DNA of 34,981 nucleotides. It comes from Seminavis robusta (lineage: Eukaryota > Bacillariophyta > Bacillariophyceae > Naviculales > Naviculaceae). Below the pieces are notes generated by a model. That model saw only the letters and a program-made list of their open reading frames with translations. It was not told the DNA's origin and did not search any database. This document shows, one piece after another, positions 19,757-28,766 of this stretch. Both the position numbers and the translations under genes were made by a program. The stretch spans positions 1 through 34,981 of the forward strand of contig CAICTM010001175.1 of NCBI GenBank assembly GCA_903772945.1, given 5' to 3'. Position 1 is the first letter of the stretch. The number at the start of each line of letters is the position of its first letter.

Positions 19757-20503
19757 ATGCCCTTTTCGAATCTCAATCGACGACGCCCCATGGCGCTGGC
19801 GGCAGCATTGCTGGCCATGATGGCTCCAACGGTAGTCGCACAAGTGCATTGCAATATGTGTGCCAATGGAGCTCACATGACTTGGCCCTTGGCAGTCTTG
19901 ACTCCTCAAGGAACCACTTGTGCAGAAATGTCAACCAGAATGGGCGGATCCACAGGAAATGTTTGTCGAGAGCAGCAATCCTTTTGGAGAACTCCCTGCT
20001 GTGGCCCCAACAAGCCACGAGACGTGCGAGTCGCTCCTACCCCAGCTCCCGTGGTTCCAGGTGCTGGTTCAGGGCCACACCCGAGATGTGATATCTGCAT
20101 TGGTGGTGGTTTCCCAGGCAATCCTGCTATGGTTATCAACATGCTTTATCTTAATGTCGGCGATTGTGGACAATACTATAACACTGGTCGACAAGGCAAT
20201 CTACCCGAGCATTTGTGTCAAGCATTGCAGTACTTTGCCTATGAGCCTTGTGGCTGTGGTGCTCAACAAGCACCACCCGGACCTGGTCCTTCTCCTGGCG
20301 GTGGGAATGGAGGAGGTAATGGAGGCGGCAACTCTCCCGACAAGAAGACTCCGGATGGAGATGGAAAGGAGAACCTGAAGCTATCCAATTCTCGCGGTGG
20401 TGCCGGTGGCAGGTATGCTGGAGTAAGGCGTGGCCTCAAAGGAAAAATCCGAGCCAAACCTATCGTGGATGATGCAACAACCGTTGTCACAATAGAAGCA
20501 TAG
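19757..20503 (+). CDS. Secreted protein with two tandem Cys-repeat modules
   Basis: 248 residues, single exon. It opens with a basic n-region (NRRR) and a hydrophobic core, MALAAALLAMMAPTVVAQ, a good signal peptide with cleavage near residue 28. Two related modules follow. Residues 32-82 have spacing CxxC-x19-C-x14-C-x10-CC; residues 111-167 have CxxC-x22-C-x16-C-x10-CxC. Each thus has six Cys, probably disulphide-bonded, joined by a Pro-rich linker (APTPAPVVPG). The C-terminal third is Gly/Asn/Pro-rich then basic (GGRYAGVRRGLKGKIR), with no membrane anchor. Modules of this Cys pattern are, from memory, frequent in diatom secreted or cell-surface proteins of unknown function. No enzyme motif is seen. 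A second ATG at 19790 would remove the NRRR n-region. Confidence 0.8.
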   Translation: MPFSNLNRRRPMALAAALLAMMAPTVVAQVHCNMCANGAHMTWPLAVLTPQGTTCAEMSTRMGGSTGNVCREQQSFWRTPCCGPNKPRDVRVAPTPAPVVPGAGSGPHPRCDICIGGGFPGNPAMVINMLYLNVGDCGQYYNTGRQGNLPEHLCQALQYFAYEPCGCGAQQAPPGPGPSPGGGNGGGNGGGNSPDKKTPDGDGKENLKLSNSRGGAGGRYAGVRRGLKGKIRAKPIVDDATTVVTIEA

Positions 20504-21121
20504 AGACAGGCTACTCACTTTTGGAGAGTACGTAGCCTTTTGTCGATTGAATGATGAATCATCCCGTGCGATTTCACCCGCTTTAGACAACTCGCCCCCA
20601 TCACCACCATGGCAATAGCAGACAAGAGGAAAGGTGTTTTGAGTTTTGTAGACTACTAGAGTAACACATAATGATGTTGAGGTCATATTTTACGCATGTG
20701 TGTGGCAACTCTGTAAGCTAATACCTAATACAGTACTGAGCAGAATCTTTTGGGGGTGTACTCTAGCTAGCTACTTTTCATGGCTTCTACTTTTGCAAAT
20801 CTGGCGATTGAAAGTCCCACATCCTTCCCTCCGCGGTTCTACTACGGAAGTATACTCCGAAAGGCTGAAGCTACCAGTATTTGATGTCCAAAGGGACACT
20901 CTCTGTCCTCGATTGACAATTGACAACCTTTAGAAGACGAGGTGTGGCTGCACCCATGCTTGGATTCGGTTCGAATCGAACCAATCGAATAAGATCGGAT
21001 CAAATCGATTGAGATTCACAATCGGCAATGACACGATGACTCGACTCGACTCAAGATCCAGATCCGCCATTGTGGAGGATGGCCATCACGATTGTCATGG
21101 GCTCATTTCAATAGCAAGTCC
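20504..21121. promoter_or_regulatory. Intergenic stretch and upstream region of the GNAT gene
   Basis: These 618 bases lie between two plus-strand genes. The last 160 bases are unusual: the inverted repeat GGTTCGA-A-TCGAACC at 20968-20982, several ATCGA-type words, and GACTCGACTCGACTC at 21038-21052. They may be promoter elements of the GNAT gene. No gene is seen. Confidence 0.4.
20968..20982. repeat. GGTTCGA/TCGAACC inverted repeat
   Basis: Perfect 7-bp arms around a single A, 140 bases upstream of the GNAT start codon. Nearby bases repeat the AATCGA theme (20983-21014). It resembles a dimeric transcription-factor site, but no factor can be named. Confidence 0.5.
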
Positions 21122-21892
21122 ATGGAAAAGATGCCCAGCCTTTTCCTTTCCAATAGATTTTCAGCACTGATTGCTGTTATATCTGTGGCAATTCTTCACG
21201 AAGGGGTTGCCTTTGTGTCAGCGCCACGGAGGATACAGATACCCCAACCTGCCACCAGGCATTATTTCTCGTCGGAACCAGACGCAGCCCCATCGGCACT
21301 CGGCCATGCCGACATCAAATGGAAAATAAAACCAAAAGAAGGAACTCCATTTGTAGAGTCCAAGAAATGGCAGGTGGAGGCCAATTTGATGCGCATGGGC
21401 TACAAAGAAAAGCAAAAGGAGATTCCACTAATCTATTTCCCGCTCACATGGGGCCAACTACTCCTGGAAGCATGGAAGGATGACAAGCGAATAGGCAGAT
21501 TTGGTATCACCTGCAACAGTGGACCTTCCGCCCCTCTCATTGAGGAAACAATATCAGATATATATGGCCCCTCAGCGGTTTCCCAAGACCTTGGAATTGC
21601 CGCAATAATCTACATGTTTTGTGAACCCGAGTATAGAGGAAGATCCATTGGAGTGCTGGCTCTGGAGGTCATCTCATTGATACATCACACCATTGGATGT
21701 AACTATACATTGTTGGTGGCAGATGACAAGAGTGATTCTGGAACTCTTGTCAACTGGTATGAACGTCATGGCTATTCAAGAGCACCCAAGTTGCAGGAGT
21801 TCATGGGCAGCCCTGGCGGGCAGTTCGGGGTTACAATGATCGGGCCAACCAATGATGGAGTACCAGAAGATCTCTGCATTGAGTGGTGGTAG
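21122..21892 (+). CDS. GNAT-family N-acetyltransferase, plastid-targeted
   Basis: 256 residues, one exon. The N-terminus (ALIAVISVAILHEGVA|FVSAP) is a signal peptide followed by FVSAP, a variant of the diatom plastid FxxP motif, so plastid import is likely. The body carries the acetyl-CoA binding signature of GNAT proteins: a beta strand IAAIIYMFCEP followed by EYRGRSIGVLALEVI (R/Q-x-x-G-x-G/A type) around residues 169-183, then the family's NWYERHGYS near 210. The acceptor (small molecule, protein N-terminus or Lys) cannot be told. The start is the ATG at 21122; the upstream in-frame codon at 21092 is TTG, and another ATG lies at 21131. Fold assignment reasonably secure, function unknown. 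Confidence 0.82.
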   Translation: MEKMPSLFLSNRFSALIAVISVAILHEGVAFVSAPRRIQIPQPATRHYFSSEPDAAPSALGHADIKWKIKPKEGTPFVESKKWQVEANLMRMGYKEKQKEIPLIYFPLTWGQLLLEAWKDDKRIGRFGITCNSGPSAPLIEETISDIYGPSAVSQDLGIAAIIYMFCEPEYRGRSIGVLALEVISLIHHTIGCNYTLLVADDKSDSGTLVNWYERHGYSRAPKLQEFMGSPGGQFGVTMIGPTNDGVPEDLCIEWW

Positions 21893-22348
21893 CCATCACT
21901 AAAGATATGATGGGTCAAGACGAACAGTGTACTCGTGGCTACCGTATGATCGATCTCTTTAGTTAAGTAAGCCATGGCACCGGGAGTTCAGGAACAGTCC
22001 AGGGCCACAATGGACAGAAAAAGAGACGACCAGCATCGAGTGGCGGCAGCCTTGGTCCGGTACTAGCTAGTGGTACGTATATCTTTAGTGAACACGCCAT
22101 GAGTGTACCGGTACCGTAGGCAGCCAAGGCCACAATGGTCAGGAAAACAGGCTTCCACGGCAGTAACGCAACAACTACGTAATCAGTAACCAACTATGCA
22201 GACTAGATGTTTTCGATATATCTATCTTTGTACTTGTTTACACTGAAAAAAGATGCTTGATTTGTTGGCTGCCCTCGTGGTGCGCTTGTGTTGCTGTGTT
22301 CGTGGGACATTGGTCCCTGTGCATGGGCGCCAAACTGACTGACTCATG
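21893..22348. other. Convergent intergenic gap (GNAT / VPS4)
   Basis: These 456 bases hold two 3' ends. They include CTAG and GTACCGGTACC palindromes at about 22060-22120. No gene is recognised. Confidence 0.35.
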
Positions 22349-23779
22349 TTACGCGCCATCTTGACCAAAACTTTTGGTCCATTCTACAAAGCGCTTGAGT
22401 TCGTCTTCTGAGACTGTGCTGCACGAGTGTCGCATGACCTTTGCAAAGTCGCGGTACTCCACGACGGGAACCTTAAGTTTGTCAGGTGGGACATCCCAAA
22501 GTTGCATTCTCTTGGCGCCGCATCGCGTGCATGTGTAGTCTTTGTCCGCTGGGTCGGAACTCAGTTTGGGCGGGCAACTAGAACAACTCGGGTAATTTTC
22601 GCAAGGCAAATAGAAACCATCCTTGTCGACAATGAACTGTTTGGCTTGCTGGCATCGTCGGAGCGGCTCCATCAAGGCCTCCTTGACCAACACTTTGATA
22701 TCGGATCCACTGGCTCCCAACGTGATTTCTCCCAGATTGTCAAAGTCATGTTCAGTGAGGGAGTTTGGTGTGTCTCCCAGATGCAGTTTGCACATGAAGG
22801 CTCTTGCCTCTGGTTCCGGCAGAGGAATGTAAACACGCTTTTCAAAACGTCGGCGGATTGCAGCATCCAATTCCCAAGGAACGTTAGTAGCTCCAAGGAC
22901 GAGGACTTGTCCCTCTTGTTTTCCCACTCCATCCATTTGCACCAAAAATTCTGTCTTGACACGCCTGGCCGAATCACTCTCTCCTTCGCTTCTGCTTCCA
23001 CACAAGGAATCGACCTCGTCTGTAGATAGAAAATCGCAAAAGAAAATAGTGAGCACTAAAATCGCAAAAACAAGAAAAGCAGACATCTGTGTTTGTCTGG
23101 ACGTACCAATGAAAATAATGGCCCGACCACCCGGGGACTCTCTGGCCATTTCAAAAAGATTCCGGACCAAACGTTCCGATTCTCCTTGCCATTTGGAGAT
23201 GAGATCAGCACTACTGACTGAAAAGAAGGTAGAATCAGCCTCTGTTGCGACCGCCTTGGCCAAATAGGATTTTCCAGTCCCCGGTGGTCCATAGAGCAAG
23301 ATTCCCTTGAAAGGTTTTCGCTTTCCGGTGAAAAGCTGTGGAAATCTGGTTGGCAAAATGACTGTTTCTTTGAGACTTTCCTTGGCATTTTCCAACCCAG
23401 CCACATCGGTCCACTTGACGTTGGGTTTTTCTGACACAATGGCGCCACTCAAAGCCCCACGCAATTTCTTTTTCTCTGCGTCTTCGTCCTCTTCCGTGCC
23501 ATCCTTGGCTTTCGTTGCGGCTCCACCGCCGCCCTTGTTGTCTAATTCCGACTGCTTCTTCAAGTAGTCGCTGAGCTCTTCGGCTCGTTGCATATAACCC
23601 TCCACTCGCTCGAGCACGAGTTTCTTCTTGGCTTCATTCTTTTCGTACTTGAGGCCCAGAGTGAACCTCGCGAGGGCATCTCGGTACAGGGACAATGCCT
23701 TTTCATATTCTTTGTCGTTGTCGGCTTGGATCGCCTTTGTCACTATTTCAATGGCCTGGGGAATCAACTGGTTGTCCAT
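22349..23779 (-). CDS. VPS4: ESCRT AAA-ATPase VPS4
   Basis: Disassembles ESCRT-III during multivesicular-body formation, cytokinesis and membrane repair. Exons on the minus strand are 23779..23107 and 23019..22349; 447 residues. Splicing the 87-bp intron restores Walker B as AIIFIDEVDSL. Domains: MIT three-helix bundle 1-75; linker; AAA core with Walker A GPPGTGKS (164-171), pore loop KWQGESERLVRNLF (196-209), Walker B 220-230, GATNVPWELDAAIRRRFEKR with arginine fingers (267-286); VPS4 beta domain; C-terminal helix DELKRFVEWTKSFGQDGA. The beta domain holds an unusual loop with C364, C370, C373, C388 and C391, arranged CxxC-x14-CxxC, not found in human VPS4. The intron has no in-frame stop, so an unspliced transcript would still be open but would break Walker B. 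Very secure identification. Confidence 0.96.
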   Translation of the reverse strand: MDNQLIPQAIEIVTKAIQADNDKEYEKALSLYRDALARFTLGLKYEKNEAKKKLVLERVEGYMQRAEELSDYLKKQSELDNKGGGGAATKAKDGTEEDEDAEKKKLRGALSGAIVSEKPNVKWTDVAGLENAKESLKETVILPTRFPQLFTGKRKPFKGILLYGPPGTGKSYLAKAVATEADSTFFSVSSADLISKWQGESERLVRNLFEMARESPGGRAIIFIGTSRQTQMSAFLVFAILVLTIFFCDFLSTDEVDSLCGSRSEGESDSARRVKTEFLVQMDGVGKQEGQVLVLGATNVPWELDAAIRRRFEKRVYIPLPEPEARAFMCKLHLGDTPNSLTEHDFDNLGEITLGASGSDIKVLVKEALMEPLRRCQQAKQFIVDKDGFYLPCENYPSCSSCPPKLSSDPADKDYTCTRCGAKRMQLWDVPPDKLKVPVVEYRDFAKVMRHSCSTVSEDELKRFVEWTKSFGQDGA

Positions 23780-24588
23780 CTTGGTATTGCTGTTATTGTT
23801 GTCGTGTATAAATGTAGCTAGTTGTTGTCTGTCTGTTGGTTGCTGGTTCTTTGTCTTGCCCAGCTGCTTTCAATCGTTGCGTCGATGTTCGAATTGTGGA
23901 AGGAAGGATCGAGCAGCGAGGAGAGGCGAGAACGTCGTGGCCGTTGGGGTGCCCGGCCATTCCCGGTTAGAGCCACGACTCCGCATTCTTGGTTTCAACG
24001 AGCGATTGCGGCTCTCAAAGTTTGCTCCAGTTCATTCAGCCCAAGCCCGGGACTTCAATTCCCACTCGGAATGGTTACTTCCTGCTGTGACATCTTGCAA
24101 GGCCAAGCAATAATAGATATCGGTACTGCTAGCTAGTAGCTGCACCATGGCCAACAAAGTTCCAACGCTCCTGCCTGCCGCACAACGGACTGCATGATGT
24201 CGTGATTTGGGCTGGTGGTACTGGTACTTAGCAAAGTCTCGACCTCTACCGTACTTTCTACCGGTGGCGTAGCGTCTGGTTGATCATCAAAAGACATTCT
24301 TTCTGGCCAGAGCAAGGTAAAAGCCGCTTCAAGCTTGACCAGGTCGTCCAAACTTTTATAGTATTTGGTGAGGACGCTTGTAGGCCAACTCCAGATAAGG
24401 CGCTAAGCCGATTGCAGAACGGAAAGGACAGTTGAAAGAGAATTTAAAAACTGTACATACAAGAGGAGTTGCATTCTATTCTCTTAGGGTGCTGTGCTGC
24501 TCTGCTGGGATATTGTTGCTTGCCATGTTCTCAAGGGGCCTGCGATCATTATAAACACTTTTTGTGGAAGGCCAAGTTGACTACGGCA
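23780..24588. other. Intergenic stretch upstream of VPS4 and downstream of polyprenyl synthase
   Basis: These 809 bases contain the VPS4 promoter (minus strand, so towards 23780) and the 3' end of the polyprenyl synthase gene. A minus-strand segment at 24133-24351 reads smoothly (SLDDLVKLEAAFTLLWPERM) but lacks an early ATG and a convincing splice partner. CTAG and GTAC motifs lie at 24127-24137 and 24210-24265. Confidence 0.35.
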
Positions 24589-26088
24589 TTACTTGGTTCT
24601 GGATACAACCTTATGAGTAAGATTGATCAAGGCATCCCTGTGTACGCCATCACCCAACTCCAAAAGTGCTTCCACAGCTAGCTCCGAATGAACTCGGGCA
24701 AGCTCCTTGGTCCGTTCAATGCCATTGCTCTGATGTACAAGATCCAGGGCCAGCTCTACATCCCCCTCATTGCGAAACTTTCGCTCGATCAGGGGCTCCA
24801 AGTCTGGGAACTGCTCGGATGCAAACAGCACTGGTGCCGTTGCCAAACCAGAGCTAAGGTCCGCCAAAGCTGGCTTTCCCAGATCCGAAACGTTACCTTC
24901 AAAATCCAATATATCGTCTACCAATTGAAAGGCCATTCCAAAGTGTTTTCCAAACCGATAAGAAGCCCATACTTGCTCGGGTGAGTAACCTCCCAAAAGA
25001 GCTGTGCTCTTGCACGAGTTTGCCATGAGACTTCCCGTCTTGTAGTAGTTTTTGCGCAGATAGTACACCAGTCGTTCCTTATTCCTCTCGGTGGCGGAAG
25101 TACCTCTTAGTTGCATGATTTCTCCCCGTACTAAATGTTCAATAATGGTGGACATGGTCTCAATGACTTCGGTGTGTCGCAGGCGCGCCAGACATATGGA
25201 TGCTCTTGCCAAAAGGTAGTCTCCTGCCAGAATGGCTACCTTGTTTCCAAATACTTTGTGTACGGTTGGTAGTCCTCGACGTGTATCCGAGCCATCAATC
25301 ACATCGTCATGGAACAGAGAGGCCGTATGTATGAGTTCGGAAATCTCGGCAAGTCGTCGTTGCGCTTGTGGCAGGTCGGATCGTTGCCAGTCCAAGGGCG
25401 AGGAGAATAGTTGTTCTAATTCTTGTCCATGATGATGATGATGACCATTGACTTCCTTGCTCCCGTTTACGCTCTTGACAGAGGATGTTGTGGTTGTTGT
25501 TGAGCTGCTATTACTAGTAGCTGAATCAGCCAGTGCTCTCGAGAGTAGCAAGACCATCATTGGCCTGACTTTCTTTCCTCCAGCGGCACTTTCAAAGAAG
25601 TATGAGGCAGCCTTGTTCAAGACGGGGTGATCTGTCCCGAGCAAATCATCTCGGATGGACCGTGAGAGATCATCTAGCTCTGCTTTGGCCAAAGCAAATG
25701 GATCGGCTGTTGCATGTACCAGGCTTGGTGGCAACTCGGGCCAATAGGTTGTTGTCAAATCCAGTCCCCACTCGTCTAGTGCATCTTGTTGTGTTGAAAC
25801 AGGGTCATTTACCCCAGCACCGTGTCCATTGACATGGCTGTGATTCTGTTGCTGTATTTCATTCTCCGCTTGCCAGAGTCTACTATCCTTTTGAGAAGCC
25901 TGATCCAGAAAGGACGATTTGACGGCATTTTTGACGGATTCTGTGGAAAAGGCAAAGTCCACAAAGGGAACGGATCCCTTGAACCGTCTTTCTGTCGGAA
26001 TTTGTGCGCTTGTTCTCGAAGAAACCCTTGAATCCTTGTATAGCCTCGCCAGTAGGGCACGTCGTGTTGGTATTAACCTTTGGCTCAT
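24589..26088 (-). CDS. COQ1-like: Long-chain trans-polyprenyl diphosphate synthase (ubiquinone side chain type)
   Basis: Condenses IPP units on an allylic diphosphate to make a long all-trans polyprenyl chain, most likely for ubiquinone in mitochondria. 499 residues, one exon. Catalytic motifs are intact: GGKKVRP (170-176), FARM DDVID (261-265) with DTRRG after it, GDYLLARA, and SARM DDILDF (391-396). The residues before FARM are small (TASLFHDD), which suits long products. The N-terminus (MSQRLIPTRRALLARLYKDSR) is Arg-rich without acidic residues up to Asp19, like a mitochondrial presequence. A Ser/Thr- and His-rich insertion at about 188-221 is extra to the family. A plastid solanesyl synthase for plastoquinone is an alternative, but no plastid signal peptide is present. 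Confidence 0.93.
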   Translation of the reverse strand: MSQRLIPTRRALLARLYKDSRVSSRTSAQIPTERRFKGSVPFVDFAFSTESVKNAVKSSFLDQASQKDSRLWQAENEIQQQNHSHVNGHGAGVNDPVSTQQDALDEWGLDLTTTYWPELPPSLVHATADPFALAKAELDDLSRSIRDDLLGTDHPVLNKAASYFFESAAGGKKVRPMMVLLLSRALADSATSNSSSTTTTTSSVKSVNGSKEVNGHHHHHGQELEQLFSSPLDWQRSDLPQAQRRLAEISELIHTASLFHDDVIDGSDTRRGLPTVHKVFGNKVAILAGDYLLARASICLARLRHTEVIETMSTIIEHLVRGEIMQLRGTSATERNKERLVYYLRKNYYKTGSLMANSCKSTALLGGYSPEQVWASYRFGKHFGMAFQLVDDILDFEGNVSDLGKPALADLSSGLATAPVLFASEQFPDLEPLIERKFRNEGDVELALDLVHQSNGIERTKELARVHSELAVEALLELGDGVHRDALINLTHKVVSRTK

Positions 26089-26610
26089 TTTTAGAATACC
26101 CGAGAGAGAAGATTCTATTCCAAAGATCAGATAAGATTATGGAGGTGCAACTTGATACCCGAAGCAAACAAAGGCCAACAAGATATCAGCTGGAGTGGCT
26201 TGGTTAGTGTTTTCGAGAGTGCTTGTGACTCGGCAACGGAGCAGTCCAATAAGTTACTGGTGGTACCTCTTGAGCACAGCAACCATAGCAAATACGGTAT
26301 GTGAGTGCATTGGATTTTGGGAAGTGTATCGTCGTCGACTTATTCTTGCGTGGTCCATCGGAATGGCGAAGATCGATTGAACTTGTGGTGGGGGTGTTCG
26401 ATAATCGTGCACGTCACTTCCTTTCAAACCCGCTCGTGACTGACTCCGTTTAGCCTTAACCCAAGGGATTGACAGCCTTCTCATATCATTGATCATAGGA
26501 TCAATCTAGCACGCTTCACAACAGCACAACACAACATCACACCAACACACAACCAACGCACAATCAACTCCCTTTGCTTGGAGATCCAAAGCTTCCATCC
26601 CTTCAAGAAG
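26089..26610. promoter_or_regulatory. Divergent promoter region (polyprenyl synthase / CD2BP2-like)
   Basis: These 522 bases separate two outward-facing genes. The last about 100 bases before the CD2BP2-like start are rich in ACAAC/ACACA words, typical of a 5' UTR. No gene or named element is seen. Confidence 0.4.
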
Positions 26611-27885
26611 ATGTCATCTACAAGCAAAAAGTCCTCCTCCTCCTCCAAGTCGGTACGATTCTCCGCCGAGTCCAAGCCAGAAGCGCCGAAACGAAGTCGC
26701 GATGACAGTGACGATGACGAAGACATTGTCAGCCACAAGAGGGTGTTGAAAAAGAAGCGAACCGACCAAATGAATGAGGACGAAATGGACGATGTGGACG
26801 ACTGGAACGAAGATGACGAAGAGGACGACGGCTTGCCTTCGATTCGAGAGCGTGAAAAGGCCAAGAGAGCGCGACGGAACAACCGAGAGCACGGCACGGA
26901 AGAGGATGATGACGATGATGAAGGTGGTGGAATGGAATCCACTAGCATTGACGAACGGACCAGTCTCGCTTCCGAGGGAATTCAAATTGAACCGTTTCAC
27001 ATGAAACAAGAGCAATCCGATGGTACAGGATTCTTTGATGGGGATACTTATATTTTTCGAAAGCGGGATGCGGATGAAGAACCAGATGCTTGGTTGGAAA
27101 GCCTCAAAGACAAACCCTCCACCAAATCTTCCACACTAGAGGATGCTAGTTCAGATGATGCAGAATCGGACAGCATGATCCAATCGGAAAGTCTCACCAA
27201 GGAAGAGTGGTATGCCAAGATTTTAAATCTAGTCAGTGACACGGAAACCATCATGCAGGCAGTCATTCGCTACGGGAGTCTGCTCAAACGAAAACCACTC
27301 AAGAGAAACAAGGCCAAAAAGCACGAGGCTGACAACGCCAGCACCAACAGCAATACAGAAGAAAATCCACAGGCTTCGGAAGCCTTTCAATTTGCACAAA
27401 CGTCCTTGAATGATCTCACGGAAGCAGCCAATGCACTGCTGGGGATGGGAGACGTTGACATTTACCAAAAAACACGCAATGATTTGCTCAAACTAATGCC
27501 CTCCAACAATAGCAATAGCAATGAAGAGGACAAAGATGACACTGATCTACAAAATCAACAATCAGCAGACAAGACAAAACCAAAAGTATCGTGGGAATAC
27601 AAGGGAAGTCAAGATGGACAAATACACGGTCCTTATACTTCGGAACAAATGAGAGATTGGACCCAAGCGGGTTATTTTGTGGGTGTCCAGGCAGTGCAGA
27701 TACGTAGTGTGAAAGAGGAAGAAGCAAAGGAAAAGGATTTGGGGGAGGACTTGCTAGCAGACCTCATGGATGATGATGATGATGATGACGACGAGGACAA
27801 AGATAGTGGCAAACAGGGGGAGAAGAAAATGGTTCAAGGAGAATGGGTTTTGTCGGATAGTGTCAACTTTGGATCATATTGCTAA
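26611..27885 (+). CDS. CD2BP2/LIN1-like: GYF-domain U5 snRNP protein, CD2BP2/Lin1 homologue
   Basis: Component of the U5/tri-snRNP (human U5-52K, yeast Lin1) that binds Pro-rich splicing proteins in the nucleus through its GYF domain. 424 residues, one exon. The N-terminal half is highly charged, with Ser, Asp/Glu and basic clusters (RSRDDSDDDED, KKKR). The middle has the family block IQIEPFHMKQEQSDGTGFFD, the LTKEEWYAKI region and DAWLESL. The GYF domain begins at W328 (WEYKGS) and contains GPYTSEQMRDWTQAGYF, matching the GP[FY]x4[MV]xxWxxxGYF signature with G354-Y355-F356. It ends with an Asp-rich loop encoded partly by (GAT)6 at 27769-27786. The first ATG is at 26611; the in-frame codon at 26578 is TTG. 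Confidence 0.93.
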   Translation: MSSTSKKSSSSSKSVRFSAESKPEAPKRSRDDSDDDEDIVSHKRVLKKKRTDQMNEDEMDDVDDWNEDDEEDDGLPSIREREKAKRARRNNREHGTEEDDDDDEGGGMESTSIDERTSLASEGIQIEPFHMKQEQSDGTGFFDGDTYIFRKRDADEEPDAWLESLKDKPSTKSSTLEDASSDDAESDSMIQSESLTKEEWYAKILNLVSDTETIMQAVIRYGSLLKRKPLKRNKAKKHEADNASTNSNTEENPQASEAFQFAQTSLNDLTEAANALLGMGDVDIYQKTRNDLLKLMPSNNSNSNEEDKDDTDLQNQQSADKTKPKVSWEYKGSQDGQIHGPYTSEQMRDWTQAGYFVGVQAVQIRSVKEEEAKEKDLGEDLLADLMDDDDDDDDEDKDSGKQGEKKMVQGEWVLSDSVNFGSYC

Positions 27886-28250
27886 TGCACACAAAATAAT
27901 AATGGCAGTGCATGTAAAACCGCTTGTGTCCAACAAGGGTCTGTATCATAGTTCTGCTTTTGTCCTTTTCTGGCACGAACAGTGTCAAAGGCCGCAAGTC
28001 CTCATGGTGATAATCATTGTCGAAGCAGGTATGCCACCCTTCTTTATTTCCGTGGAGAGTCCAACTAGCTGGGCTAAGTTTGTCCAAGATGCCGATGGTA
28101 CCAATACCCTCTAGCTCGATTAAATCAAACTGATCTTCTTGTGTGCTGAAAGGATACCACTACATGTAGCTAGATCCAAAATTAGAACATCTGATTCAAT
28201 CCATTGTTTCATTAGAATTTGACACTAACATATTCATACAAATTCCGAAG
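27886..28250. other. Convergent intergenic gap (CD2BP2-like / uL24m)
   Basis: These 365 bases hold the two 3' ends. An open frame spans part of it on the plus strand (to 28114), but it is an out-of-frame continuation from within the CD2BP2-like gene and has no recognisable content. Confidence 0.35.
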
Positions 28251-28766
28251 CTACATGTTGTATTTGTCGTAGGTAATCTCCCACACATCTTCATCTACGG
28301 TGTCCTTGTCACTGACAAAGGCTGGAGGTGGAATTTTCGCTGGCGGATCCGGTTTCGGTATGATGGCTCCACTTTTCTTGGCGACTCGTACTTTGGTACC
28401 ATCCTCCAAGAACTTTTTGTACACTCGAGTTGGTTTTCCAGAGGCTGGATCCACCAGATTGACCTTGGAATAGTGTATCGATCGTTCCACTTGCTCCACG
28501 CGGCTCTTAAGGCCCACAGCTGGATTTCCCTTGACGTGTTTGGGTCCCAAGTTGACACCTTCCACAATAACACGATCCTTGTATCTCAGCACCACCTTGA
28601 CAACGCCCTGCTTGCCACGTTCAGGATGTTTGCCAATCACTTGGACCTTGTCGCCCTTGACAATATCCCATTTGGTCTTCTTGGCGGCTTCTCGTAGTTG
28701 TGGGGAAGGCTTTCTTCGGACCATCGACCGCTGCACTGCGGCTATGATACTGTTGCGAGTGGCCAT
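28251..28766 (-). CDS. MRPL24-like: Mitochondrial ribosomal protein uL24
   Basis: Large-subunit ribosomal protein that binds 23S-type rRNA early in assembly. 171 residues, one exon. The KOW domain is plain: WDIVKGDKVQVIGKHPERGKQGVV followed by the bL24 signature VIVEGVNLGPKHVKG. After it come ERSIHYSKVNLVDPASGKPTRV and a VRVAKKSGAIIPKP element, standard uL24 (compare YSKVMLVCPHCGKPTR in others). The N-terminus MATRNSIIAAVQRSMVRRKP is basic and amphipathic, like a mitochondrial presequence, and the C-terminal extension ends WEITYDKYNM, as in mitochondrial rather than plastid forms. The start is the ATG at 28766; upstream in-frame TTG at 28799 is not used. Confidence 0.92.
   Translation of the reverse strand: MATRNSIIAAVQRSMVRRKPSPQLREAAKKTKWDIVKGDKVQVIGKHPERGKQGVVKVVLRYKDRVIVEGVNLGPKHVKGNPAVGLKSRVEQVERSIHYSKVNLVDPASGKPTRVYKKFLEDGTKVRVAKKSGAIIPKPDPPAKIPPPAFVSDKDTVDEDVWEITYDKYNM

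Noticed and set aside
20960..20990. GGTTCGAATC, a possible tRNA T-arm
   Set aside because: The T-stem does not pair in register; the sequence is better explained as a simple inverted repeat.
24133..24351. Minus-strand open frame with a natural-looking protein sequence
   Set aside because: It has no early ATG, no convincing upstream exon, and lies in the 3' flank of another gene.
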